The notes below the pieces were generated by a model. It ran no database searches. It saw only the letters and a list, made by a program, of their open reading frames with translations, and was not told the origin of the DNA. Below are positions 36,361 through 47,520 of a stretch of 64,000 bases of DNA, piece after piece. Position 1 is the stretch's first letter. Each line of letters opens with the position of its first letter. Origin of the DNA: Atrina japonica (Eukaryota; Mollusca; Bivalvia; Pterioida; Pinnidae); contig BROG01000648.1 of the NCBI GenBank assembly GCA_030159075.1, positions 82,001-146,000 of the forward strand, in the 5' to 3' direction. The position numbers were made by a program, and so were the translations under genes.

Positions 36361-36482
36361 GAGCAGGTAAAAAAGGTGTGCAAATGGTGTGATAATCATT
36401 AAAAAACCCTCTAACATCACTATTGTAGGTGAAATAAGTAAAAACAGGTATGATAATATTTCAACAACTTAAGTATACTCAC

Positions 36483-36623
36483 TAATGCCAGTATGACAAA
36501 GTAACATTGTAATCCTTATGTATAAGACTGTCTAATGGAAAGGTCTGCCACATATCTCGTGCATATTTCACAACTTTCATTGTCTCTCCTACAGCGGCTA
36601 ACCTCACTGTTTTTGTCCATTGA
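36483..36623 (-). CDS. NAALADase-like gene, exon B
   Basis: This 141-bp exon (1 + 46 codons + 2) has acceptor tttcag at 36624 and donor TTA|gtgagtat at 36482. Its frame includes VVKYARDMWQTFPLDS and KDYNVTLSYWHY. This matches the family segment in which an N-terminal helix of the protease domain leads into the 'YDVLLSYP' strand. The family motif PHLAGT is replaced here by VRLAAVGET. One N-glycosylation sequon (NVT) fits an extracellular domain. Minisatellites lie on both sides: 66-bp and 129-bp units downstream, and 57-bp units upstream within 35 bp of the acceptor. Both contain sequence resembling this exon's own splice junctions. Confidence 0.9.
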
Positions 36624-36654
36624 CTGAAATAAATTTTTTTTGTCAATATGAATA

Positions 36655-37915
36655 TTCATTACTTTCAAAGATAGCATTGCTTTATGTACCAGTCCATCTA
36701 CAGGACAAATATTTATTACTTTCAAAGATAGCATTGTTTTATGTACCAGTCCATCTACAGGACAAATATTTATTACTTTCAAAGATAGCATTGTTTTATA
36801 TAACAGTCCATTTACAGGACAAATATTTATTACTATCAAAGACCGTGTTGTTTTAAATAATAGTCCATCTACAGGACAAATATTTATTACTTTCAAAGAT
36901 AGCGTTGTTTTATATAACAGACCATCTAAACACAAATATTTATTACTTTCAAAGACAGCGTTAATTTAAATAACAGTCCATATACAGGACAAATATTTAT
37001 TAATTTTAAGGATGGCTTTGTTTTAAATAACAGTCCATCTACAGGGCAAATATTTATTACTTTTAAGGATGGCTTTGTTTTATGTAATAGTCCATCTACA
37101 GGACAAATATTTATTACTTTCAAAGATAGCATTGTTTTATATAACAGTCCATCTACAGGACAAATATTTATTACTTTTAAGGATGGCTTTGTTTTAAGTA
37201 CCAGTTCATCTACAGGACAAATATTTATTACTTTTAAGGATGGCTTTGTTTTATATAACAGTCCATCTATAGGACAAATATTTATTACTTTTAAGGATGG
37301 CTTTGTTTTATGTAATAGTCCATCTACAGGACAAATATTTATTACTTTCAAAGATAGCGTTGTTTTATATAACAGTCCATCTACAGGACAAATATTTATT
37401 ACTTTTAAGGATGGCTTTGTTTTATGTACCAGTTCATCTACAGGACAAATATTTATTACTTTTAAGGATGGCTTTGTTTTATATAACAGTCCATCTACAG
37501 GACAAATATTTATTACTTTTAAGGATGGCTTTGTTTTATGTACCAGTTCATCTACAGGACAAATATTTATTACTTTTAAGGATGGCTTTGTTTTATATAA
37601 CAGTCCATCTACAGGACAAATATTTATTACTTTTAAGGATGGCTTTGTTTTATGTACCAGTTCATCTACAGGACAAATATTTATTACTTTTAAGGATGGC
37701 TTTGTTTTATGTAATAGTCAATCTACAGGACAAATATTTATTACTTTTAAGGATGGCTTTGTTTTATGTAATAGTCCATCTACAGGACAAATATTTATTA
37801 CTTTTAAGGATGGCTTTGTTTTATGTAATAGTCCATCTACAGGACAAATATTTATTACTTTTAAGGATGGCTTTGACCTATGTAATAGTCAATCTACAGG
37901 ACAAATATTTATTAC
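36655..37915. repeat. 57-bp minisatellite next to exon B acceptor
   Basis: About 22 copies of ttactttcaaagatagcatt + gttttatgtaccagtccatctacaggacaaatattta (later copies ttttaaggatggctttg). 57 is divisible by three, hence the open frames on both strands. It begins within 35 bp of the exon B acceptor. Confidence 0.96.
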
Positions 37916-38083
37916 TCTCTCATTACTTACTTCCTCATTTTCATTTCACCAAGATTATCTCCCCTTGTCAGGAACACAAACATTTACCTACTTTGTTTGA
38001 ACAAACTTGAAAACCAAAGGATAGTTGAAGGTATAAACTTAATTTTTATACAATGAAAAATATCTCTCACTGATATACATATA

Positions 38084-38577
38084 CAGTGGAATCTTGTCAA
38101 AATCGGATGAGTCGAAATTCTGGTTATGTCAAAGTCAAATGGACGGTCCCTATTATTTTGCTATATGTTTAAACTACTTTTATTCCGGATATCTGAAAAG
38201 TTTTTATCTCGAAATTTCGCTTATCTGGAGGTATTTTTCTGGTTCAATGTATCAAAATATTACATAATTTTCTCTTGTTATCTCAAAATTACCTTCTGTG
38301 ATTGAAGATTTACATTTTTATGCAAAATGCATTATAGGTATTTAATTGTTTACCAGCAAAACACAGAACAATCAACCTCCATTAATGAGTCAAGGTGAAA
38401 GAGTAATTATTGATTGCTTAAACCAATTTGAATTAAGCGGTCTCCTGAGTAAGTCTATTTGTTGCCCAAGAAGAACAGAAAATATGTAATTTGAACATTT
38501 TGGTTATCTCAAATTTCAATTATATCTCAAAGTAAATGGGGTGGTCACGTCAATATCAAGATAACCAGATTCCACTG
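38084..38577. mobile_element. 494-bp TA-flanked MITE
   Basis: Ends cagtggaatcttg and cagattccactg are inverted. TA duplications lie at 38082-38083 and 38578-38579. Internal phrases 'atctcgaaatttcgcttatc' and 'ggttatctcaaatttcaat' are typical of pogo/Tigger-type ends. No coding region. Confidence 0.88.
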
Positions 38578-38599
38578 TATCACACAATTTCTCTGAATA

Positions 38600-39303
38600 C
38601 AGTAAAACTTGAACATAACAAACTCTATTTGTACGAATTAATGCACATAACGAATCAATAGATAATCCCCGTCTGTACCTCTATATATTCTTAGTTGAAA
38701 AACAAGTTTATAACAAATTTTATATAACAAATTTTTGCCTATAATAAATCATTTCCATGTCCCTAGACATCCAAGCCAATGTCTTTTATAGTACAGTAAA
38801 ACCTGCTATAGCAGTCATCTGTATATAAGGACTACCTGTTTATAAGGACCATTTTTTTCAAGTCCCTTGACTGCATACTTCAACTAAATAGAACCTGTGT
38901 ATAAGGGTCACCTGCACATAAAGGTTAATATTTTATGGTCCCTTGGGTGGCCCCTATATACAGGTTTCATTGTATTATAATGAAGTGATCAATGTCATTA
39001 AAACAAATGTCAATTGTTGACTTTTTTGCCAAGCATAAGCAGGCCTAATCTTTGATTAAATAAGTTGTGTAAATTAAAATTAACAAAAAGTGTTTTATTT
39101 TTACTTCATAGAAAGTTCCTTTCTTTTTTTCCTAGGAAAGTTCTTGTTTAGTCAGAATTTAGAGTGATTGTTTTTGTTTTTTTGTTCTTGACAAATTGCA
39201 TAATAACCATTCAGCCCACTTCGCTATACTTATATAACAAACTGTCCTTATAATGAATTGAAAAATAAGGCCATTTGAAATTCATTATATGAGGGTTTTA
39301 CTG
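38600..39303. mobile_element. 704-bp TA-flanked MITE carrying a nested MITE
   Basis: Ends cagtaaaacttgaacataac and the inverted attatatgagggttttactg, with TA at 38598-38599 and 39304-39305. It starts 21 bp after the previous MITE ends. A second element sits inside it at 38794-38972. Confidence 0.87.
38794..38972. mobile_element. 179-bp TA-flanked MITE nested in the preceding one
   Basis: Ends cagtaaaacctgctata and tatacaggtttcattg are inverted (reverse complement caatgaaacctgtata). TA duplications lie at 38792-38793 and 38973-38974. The host MITE is continuous on both sides, so this insertion is younger. Confidence 0.8.
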
Positions 39304-39305
39304 TA

Positions 39306-40255
39306 TTCATTTTATGGTTTTTCCTGTGAAATAGTGGAAAAAAAGGATATCAATTTTGATAGCAAATATAGTCCAATTTTGGTCATGAAATGAATGGGGA
39401 AAACTCTCTGCAATAATTATAATTATGATGGACAAACTTTGATCAGTAATCTCACCTGAGCCAAATGTGAGTACAATAATATTAATCTGTAACAATATGC
39501 ATTAAAAACTTCCATCTTGTGGTGATATCATGTGATTGACTTACGGACGGACGGATAAACATAACTAAGTCAATGAACTCTATTTACTTTCTTGTCATAC
39601 ATAATGTATCATGTAAACGTGAATCAAATAATTTCCGACAAACTGTAGCTGAAGCTGAAGACAGATGATATCTGACATGCTGTATCAGATGAGTGGTCAA
39701 TTTATTAGATCAGACTCCATTCTGATGTTTAGAAGATTTTCCCAGATGAATAACCAGTATCAGTTCTTATTTCTTTAACTGTTTTTTTCACATATACTCC
39801 AATTTTGAAGCCCCAAGATTTAAGACTGGATAACGTATTATTTGCGGTCTTTCTATTTACCCATTTGTCTGTTTACAACAATTTAATTTCTGGATGAGTA
39901 TGATTATGTCCAGATTTTACAACATTTACCACAGTTTTGGGATTTTACAATCCTTAGATATGTCTTACTTTTCAGGGTATACCTTTTCTCATCTTGTTTA
40001 TACAGACATCAACAGCTCTAGAAGAAGACCTAAAAAATTGGTATGTATGATATTGGCTGATGGCCATTTAGACTTGATGAATATGATTGTATTAATCTCT
40101 CACCATGCTCACCTGCAACTCTCTTAGCAACGATTCTAACCATTTGGTCACCATAATAGCAGAAAGATATATGTCACAATGCAAGTTTATCTTGTTCAGT
40201 ATTCAGTACTTTTGTGGTCTTACATGACATGCGCTCTCTCAAAGTTTTATCTAAG
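39306..40255. other. AT-rich intron, no gene recognised
   Basis: A 77-codon plus-strand frame (39894-40127) has no recognisable domain or splice context. Confidence 0.5.
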
Positions 40256-41100
40256 GGGGCTTAACTAAGTAGTTTTAGTTATGGGTTCTCACGAGAGGTA
40301 AAGCACTTCTACAATTGGTCTAACAAGATATAACAGTGGTCTTACAAGACAAACTGTACTTCTACCGACAGGTCTAAAAAGATGCGACAGTGGTCACAAG
40401 ACAGATTTTACTTATACCGACAGGTCTTAAAAGATGCGACAGTGGTCTCAAGACAGATTTTACTTATACCGACAGGTCTTAAAAGATGCGACAGTGGTCT
40501 CAAAACAGATTTTACTTATACCGACAGGTCTTAAAAGATGCGACAGTGGTCTCAAGACAGATTTTACTTATACCGACAGGTCTTAAAAGATGCGACAGTG
40601 GTCTCAAGACAGATTTTACTTATACCGACAGGTCTTAAAAGATGCGACAGTGGTCTCAAGACAGATTTTACTTATACCGACAGGTCTTAAAAGATGTGAC
40701 AGTGGTCTCAAGACAGATTTTACTTATACCGACAGGTCTTAAAAGATGTGACAGTGGTCTCAAGACAGATTTTACTTATACCGACAGGTCTTAAAAGATG
40801 TGACAGTGGTCACAAGACAGATTTTACTTATACCGACAGGTCTTAAAAGATGTGACAGTGGTCTCAAGACAGATTTTACTTATACCGACAGGTCTTAAAA
40901 GATGTGACAGTGGTCTCAAGACAGATTTTACTTATACCGACAGGTCTAAAAAGATGTGACAGTGGTCTCAAGACAGATTTAACTTATACCGACAGGTCTA
41001 AAAAGATGTGACAGTGGTCTCAAGACAGATTTTACTTATACCGACAGGTCTTAAAAGATGTGACAGTGGTCTCACAAGACAGGTTGTACTTCTATGAGTG
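40256..41100. repeat. 52-bp minisatellite
   Basis: About 15 copies of acagattttacttataccga + caggtcttaaaagatgcgacagtggtctcaag. The first copies have 'gatgcgac' and later ones 'gatgtgac', a directional CpG-to-TpG change along the array. It shares the 'gacagtggtctca' core with the 21-bp array at 41,725. Confidence 0.95.
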
Positions 41101-41104
41101 GTCT

Positions 41105-41720
41105 TGTTATGAGGGTTAATGGGTTCTTGTTTACAATTATTTGTACTTGTTGAACTTAGTGCATCTGGACCTTTCTGGAAGATCAGTTGTTTGTGTGTTT
41201 GTTCAAGGACATTCTAACTCTGTCATCATGTTACTATATTTAGCCATACGGTTTTCCCAAATCTTCTAGAAAGACCATTTTCTTGATTATTCCTATCTAG
41301 TGATTTCTAGAGCTGTTTTAGAGTATATATACAGAGATGGTCAGGTCTTTGGGATATAACAAGTAAAGTTTAGAACAAGTTTACAAGTTTAGAACAGCTG
41401 AGACTATTTTTGAGACCAAGTCATAGGAGAACAGACCATATTTTTTATATTGGGATTTATGTCAGATTAGTGCACATCAATATTACATACAAATTGGAAT
41501 TTATTGTGTATTCAAGTGGATCCTTTTAATATTACATTCGGACTGGAATTTATTGTATATTTGTGTGGATCTCTGAACTGGAATTGAACTGAGAGATGTG
41601 ATTTAATTACTGTAAACTGTCATTTAGATTAAGTTTTTATTTTGTTATTGTTAATAAAATTTATAAATTTACTTTACTGTGTTCTTGATTTTTGCTGGCA
41701 TATTTAAAGGTAATTCTGAC
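41105..41720. repeat. Dispersed repeat, copy 2
   Basis: Uninterrupted copy of the repeat at 15,440-17,395, in the same orientation. It is bordered immediately by the 52-bp array on the left and the 21-bp array on the right. Confidence 0.75.
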
Positions 41721-41724
41721 CTCA

Positions 41725-42065
41725 ACAGGTCTCACTAGATGTGACAGTGGTCTCACTAGATGTGACAGTGGTCTCACTAGATATGACATTGGTCTCAAAA
41801 GATATGACAGTGGTCTCACTAGATATGACAGTGGTCTCACTAGATATGACAGTGGTCTCAAAAGATATGACAGTGGTCTCACTAGATATGACAGTGGTCT
41901 CACTAGATATGACAGTGGTCTCACTAGGTATGACAGTGGTCTCACTAGATATGACAGTGGTCTCACTAGATATGACAGTGGTCTCACTAGATATGACAGT
42001 GGTCTCACTAGGTATGACAGTAGTCTATCAAGATGGATTGTACTACTATGACAATGGTCTAACAA
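41725..42065. repeat. 21-bp minisatellite (tgacagtggtctcactagata)
   Basis: About 16 copies with 'actagg' and 'aaaaga' variants. Divisible by three, so three overlapping frames stay open (LTRYDSG, VVSLDMT, SYLVRPL). None is a gene. Confidence 0.95.
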
Positions 42066-42111
42066 CAGGTTCAACTGTATAATCCTTGGTCTGTTTAACA
42101 TATAACCTATG

Positions 42112-42905
42112 TGGTACTCTAGAGGTGACGGTATAAGTATTGGTATAGGGTGTAACTTGTTACTTATGTGGTATTGGTATAGGCTGTAACTTGTTACTTA
42201 TGTGGTATTGGTATAGGGTGTAACTTGTTACTTATGTGGTATTGGTATAGGGTGTAACTTGTTACTTATGTAGTATTGGTATAGGGTGTAACTTGTTACT
42301 TATGTAGTATTGGTATAGGGTGTAACTTGTTACTTATGTGGTATTGGTATAGGGTGTAACTTGTTACTTATGTGGTATTGGTATAGGGTGTAACTTGTTA
42401 CTTATGTGGTATTGGTATAGGGGGTAACTTGTTACTTATGTAGTATTGGTATAGGGTGTAACTTGTTACTTATGTAGTATTGGTATAGGGTGTAACTTGT
42501 TACTTATGTGGTATTGGTATAGGGTGTAACTTGTTACTTATGTAGTATTGGTATAGGGTGTAACTTGTTACTTATGTGGTATTGGTATAGGGTGTAACTT
42601 GTTACTTATGTAGTATTGGTATAGGGTGTAACTTGTTACTTATGTGGTACTCTAACAGGTGACAGTATAAGTATTGGTATAGGGTGTAACTTGTTACTTA
42701 TGTAGTATTGGTATAGGGTGTAACTTGTTACTTATGTAGTATTGGTATAGGGTGTAACTTGTTACTTATGTAGTATTGGTATAGGGTGTAACTTGTTACT
42801 TATGTGGTACTCTAACAGGTGACAGTATAAGTATTGGTATAGGGTGTAACTTGTTACTTATGTAGTATTGGTATAGGGTGTAACTTGTTACTTATGTAGT
42901 ACTCT
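42112..42905. repeat. 34-bp minisatellite near exon A donor
   Basis: About 23 copies of tattggtatagggtgtaact + tgttacttatgtgg, with an 'actctaacaggtgacagtataag' variant at three spots. It ends about 40 bp before exon A. The unit's 'taacttgttacttatgtg' resembles the exon A donor region ('taaacttactttatgtg'). Confidence 0.95.
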
Positions 42906-42947
42906 AATACAAAGGAGTAACAAATTCTACTCTTCATGTAAACTTAC

Positions 42948-43021
42948 TTTATGTGATCGTCAATATTAAGTGTGTCTTGCAAATCATCTTGTACTCTTTT
43001 GCTAAAGTTTCTGTCGTAGTC
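42948..43021 (-). CDS. NAALADase-like gene, exon A (most upstream exon found)
   Basis: This 74-bp exon reads DYDRNFSKRV... and ends ...NIDDHI plus two bases of a split Asn codon. It has an acceptor (tttcag) at its upstream side and a consensus donor (AA|gtaagt) at 42947. The phase-2 end joins exactly to the 1-base start of exon B. It corresponds to the start of the ectodomain just after the membrane anchor in glutamate carboxypeptidase II (FOLH1/NAALAD2 family): acidic, helical, before the conserved PHLAGT-like turn. It begins in phase 0, so at least one upstream exon encoding the cytosolic tail and signal anchor must exist. I could not find one between 43022 and 64000. A 34-bp tandem array ends about 40 bp from its donor. 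Confidence 0.85.
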
Positions 43022-43735
43022 CTGAAATGTAACAAACATACGTATAAGATATAAAGATATTAACAAAACCGCTAATCCATGTAGATAATGTCAGTGTAAA
43101 AAGCTTACATGTAATATACTGACATAAGCTTTTATATTGACTAGCTATCATATAATTGACTAGCTGATATATGGTCCATATATTCATTACAGACTTTGGA
43201 AATTACATTTATGACAATCTATGACTTTAATACTTACAGGCATATAAGCATCAGAACTCAATAATACAAAGCTGACAATGGCATAGAATATAGAAAACAT
43301 CAGTAGATCTAAATATTATATTTTCTGCCACAAAATATTTCTATATTTATTATATACTGAAAAACTATCATTTAGGCCATGCCAGATTAATTATTTGTTC
43401 TTCAGATTATAAGAGGAAAAAATTTAGGCAAGCGAGTAATTTGATAAATTTTTTTTTTTTTTCAAAACTTTTTTCCAGAGGTAGTGTACTTTTGGAGACT
43501 TAAGCAACCGAGTTTTTATCTTTTAATATTTTTTCAATCCCAGATATATTTAGTTAAGTTCTACTAAACATTAAATGTATCTATGATAAATGTATTTTTG
43601 ACACCTTTTGATAACAAGATCAAATGCCAAATTTTGACTTAGTTATACTGAAAAACATAAGTGGTAAAGACAATTAAAATAATACAGACAAAAGTAATCA
43701 CTCCTTCAAGTCATCAAGTTTTCAGTGAGGAATAA
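43022..43735. other. Intron upstream of exon A
   Basis: AT-rich. I searched by eye for a further exon (acceptor-ORF-donor on minus) and did not find one. Confidence 0.5.
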
Positions 43736-46455
43736 AATGTCTTCAAGTATCTAGTAAGTAAACAAGCATCCAGTAAGGAATAAAATATCATCATGTATCC
43801 AGAAAGGAATAAAATATCATCATGTATCCAGTAAGGAATAAAATATCATCATGTATCCAGAAAGGAATAAAATATCATCATGTATCCAGTAAGGAATAAA
43901 ATATCATCATGTATCCAGAAAGGAATAAAATATCATCATGTATCCAGTAAGGAATAAAATATCATCATGTATCCAGAAAGGAATAAAATATCATCATGTA
44001 TCCAGTAAGGAATAAAATATCATCATGTATCCAGAAAGGAATAAAATATCATCATGTATCCAGTAAGGAATAAAACGTCATCATGTATCCAGAAAGGAAT
44101 AAAACGTCATCAAGTATACAGTAAGGAATAAAATGTCATCATGTATCCAGAAAGGAATAAAACGTCATCAAGTATACAGTAAGGAATAAAATGTCATCAA
44201 GTATACAGTAAGGAATAAAATGTCATCATGTATCCAGAAAGGAATAAAACGTCATCAAGTATACAGTAAGGAATAAAATATCATCAAGTATACAGTAAGG
44301 AATAAAATATCATCATGTATCCAGTAAGGAATAAAATATCATCATGTATCCAGAAAGGAATAAAATATCATGTATCCAGAAAGGAATAAAACGTCATCAA
44401 GTATACAGTAAGGAATAAATTGTCATCATGTATCCAGAAAGGAATAAAATATCATGTATCCAGAAAGGAATAAAACGTCATCAAGTATACAGTAAGGAAT
44501 AAAATATCATCATGTATCCAGACAGGAATAAAATATCATCATGTATCCAGTAAGGAATAAAATATCATCATGTATCCAGAAAGGAATAAAATATCATCAT
44601 GTATCCAGTAAGGAATAAAATATCATCATGTATCCAGAAAGGAATAAAATATCATCATGTATCCAGTAAGGAATAAAACGTCATCATGTATCCAGAAAGG
44701 AATAAAACGTCATCAAGTATACAGTAAGGAATAAAATGTCATCATGTATCCAGAAAGGAATAAAACGTCATCAAGTATACAGTAAGGAATAAAATGTCAT
44801 CAAGTATACAGTAAGGAATAAAATGTCATCATGTATCCAGAAAGGAATAAAACGTCATCAAGTATACAGTAAGGAATAAAATATCATCAAGTGTACAGTA
44901 AGGAATAAAATATCATCATGTATCCAGTAAGGAATAAAATATCATCATGTATCCAGAAAGGAATAAAATATCATGTATCCAGAAAGGAATAAAACGTCAT
45001 CAAGTATACAGTAAGGAATAAATTGTCATCATGTATCCAGAAAGGAATAAAATATCATGTATCCAGAAAGGAATAAAACGTCATCAAGTATACAGTAAGG
45101 AATAAAATATCATCATGTATCCAGACAGGAATAAAATATCATCATGTATCCAGTAAGGAATAAAATATCATCATGTATCCAGAAAGGAATAAAATATCAT
45201 CATGTATCCAGTAAGGAATAAAATATCATCATGTATCCAGAAAGGAATAAAATATCATCATGTATCCAGTAAGGAATAAAACGTCATCATGTATCCAGAA
45301 AGGAATAAAACGTCATCAAGTATACAGTAAGGAATAAAATGTCATCATGTATCCAGAAAGGAATAAAACGTCATCAAGTATACAGTAAGGAATAAAATGT
45401 CATCAAGTATACAGTAAGGAATAAAATGTCATCATGTATCCAGAAAGGAATAAAACGTCATCAAGTATACAGTAAGGAATAAAATATCATCAAGTATACA
45501 GTAAGGAATAAAATATCATCATGTATCCAGTAAGGAATAAAATATCATCATGTATCCAGAAAGGAATAAAATATCATGTATCCAGAAAGGAATAAAACGT
45601 CATCAAGTATACAGTAAGGAATAAATTGTCATCATGTATCCAGAAAGGAATAAAATATCATGTATCCAGAAAGGAATAAAACGTCATCAAGTATACAGTA
45701 AGGAATAAAATATCATCATGTATCCAGAAAGGAATAAAATATCATCATGTATCCAGTAAGGAATAAAATATCATCATGTATCCAGAAAGGAATAAAATAT
45801 CATCATGTATCCAGTAAGGAATAAAATATCATCATGTATCCAGAAAGGAATAAAATATCATCATGTATCCAGTAAGGAATAAAACGTCATCATGTATCCA
45901 GAAAGGAATAAAACGTCATCAAGTATACAGTAAGGAATAAAATGTCATCATGTATCCAGAAAGGAATAAAACGTCATCAAGTATACAGTAAGGAATAAAA
46001 TGTCATCAAGTATATACAGTAAGGAATAAAATGTCATCATGTATCCAGAAAGGAATAAAACGTCATCAAGTATACAGTAAGGAATAAAATATCATCAAGT
46101 ATACAGTAAGGAATAAAATATCATCATGTATCCAGTAAGGAATAAAATATCATCATGTATCCAGAAAGGAATAAAATATCATGTATCCAGAAAGGAATAA
46201 AACGTCATCAAGTATACAGTAAGGAATAAATTGTCATCATGTATCCAGAAAGGAATAAAATATCATGTATCCAGAAAGGAATAAAACGTCATCAAGTATA
46301 CAGTAAGGAATAAAATGTCATCATGTATCCAGTAAGGAATAAAATATCATCATGTATCCAGAAAGGAATAAAATATCATGTATCCAGAAAGGAATAAAAT
46401 GTCATGAAGTCTCCAGTAAGGAATAAAACGTCATCAAGTATACAGTAAGGAATAA
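43736..46455. repeat. 29-bp minisatellite with about 604-bp higher-order repeats
   Basis: About 95 units of aaaatatcatcatgtatcca + gtaaggaat (variants cgtcatcaagtataca, and 26-bp deletions). The rare variant 'aaattgtcatc' recurs near 44,417, 45,021, 45,624 and 46,228, and the order of variants between them is the same. Four successive copies of a block of about 604 bp are present. Confidence 0.97.
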
Positions 46456-46459
46456 AACG

Positions 46460-47520
46460 TTATCTTGTGATGCTTGTCATAACCAAATAGTGAGTAGAAT
46501 TATACTCTGCCCCACCAAGTCATGTGACAATATTCTCTTGAGCTTGACGGGTGATTTTCAGATTAAATCAAGGTTCTTATCTGGTCACTATCAATATGCT
46601 AAACTGGTTATGATTAATTAAGAATGTAATTTCTACCGTACCCTTAAGATTATACATGCAGCCCAGATATGATATTTCTAATGTACATTTAAGTTTATTT
46701 GGCTACGCATTTAGGCTTATTATTTGGCCCTGTATTATACCACTTTCCTTTTAGAAAATCTATTTTAAATTGAGCTCAACGGATGACATCTAATTGACAG
46801 AAATGATCGTCTTGAGCATTATAACATTGGTATTATGTTTATAATATCTATAACCACTAGGTTGTTGCCACTGCTGATGGACTGTTTGAGTCCCCGATGG
46901 TATACATAAACCTAGTACCTGGTATTTCATACCAGCTGTTCATCTTATACTAAAGTAATATCTGGTACTGATGACACCATTTAAAACCTAGATTCTTTAA
47001 AAGCTAAGATAGTTATCTTTTTACAGTGGTTAATCTTGGATGGATTTGGCTATGTATCTAGACTGATTATTTGGCCTTGTATTATACCTCTTTCCCTTTA
47101 ATAAATCTTTTTAATTTGGAACTCAACTGATCAAGTTGAATTGACAGAAACGATTGTCTTGGGCATTATAACTTTTGAATCATGTTTATAATATTTATAC
47201 ATACAGCCCAGATATGATATATCTACTGCATACAGCCCAGATATGATAAATCTACTGTACACTTAAGTTTATACATGTACATACAGCCCAGGTATGGTAT
47301 TTCTACTGTACCCATAAGTTTATACATACATACCAGATATGATATATCTACTGTACCCATGTTTATACATACAGCCTTGATATAACATTATGAATATATA
47401 TATGCATCATGATCTCTTCATTGTCAATGATGATATTAGGTTTTGGCAAATAAATAAAGGAAAACACAATTACTGTTAAAGTGTTTAAACTGACCAGACA
47501 TTTAGCAATGTATTTATGCC
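46460..47520. repeat. Diverged 355-bp tandem duplication in intron sequence
   Basis: 46,690-46,850 ('ggctacgcatttaggcttat', 'ttggccctgtattatacc', 'gacagaaatgatcgtcttg') is repeated at 47,045-47,200 with many substitutions. A short 'tatacatacagcccagatatg' repeat flanks it (46,650; 47,195; 47,230; 47,280). No gene. Confidence 0.75.

Noticed and set aside
37297..38010. 237-codon plus-strand frame over the 57-bp array
   Set aside because: 57 is divisible by three; no domain; antisense to the host gene's intron.
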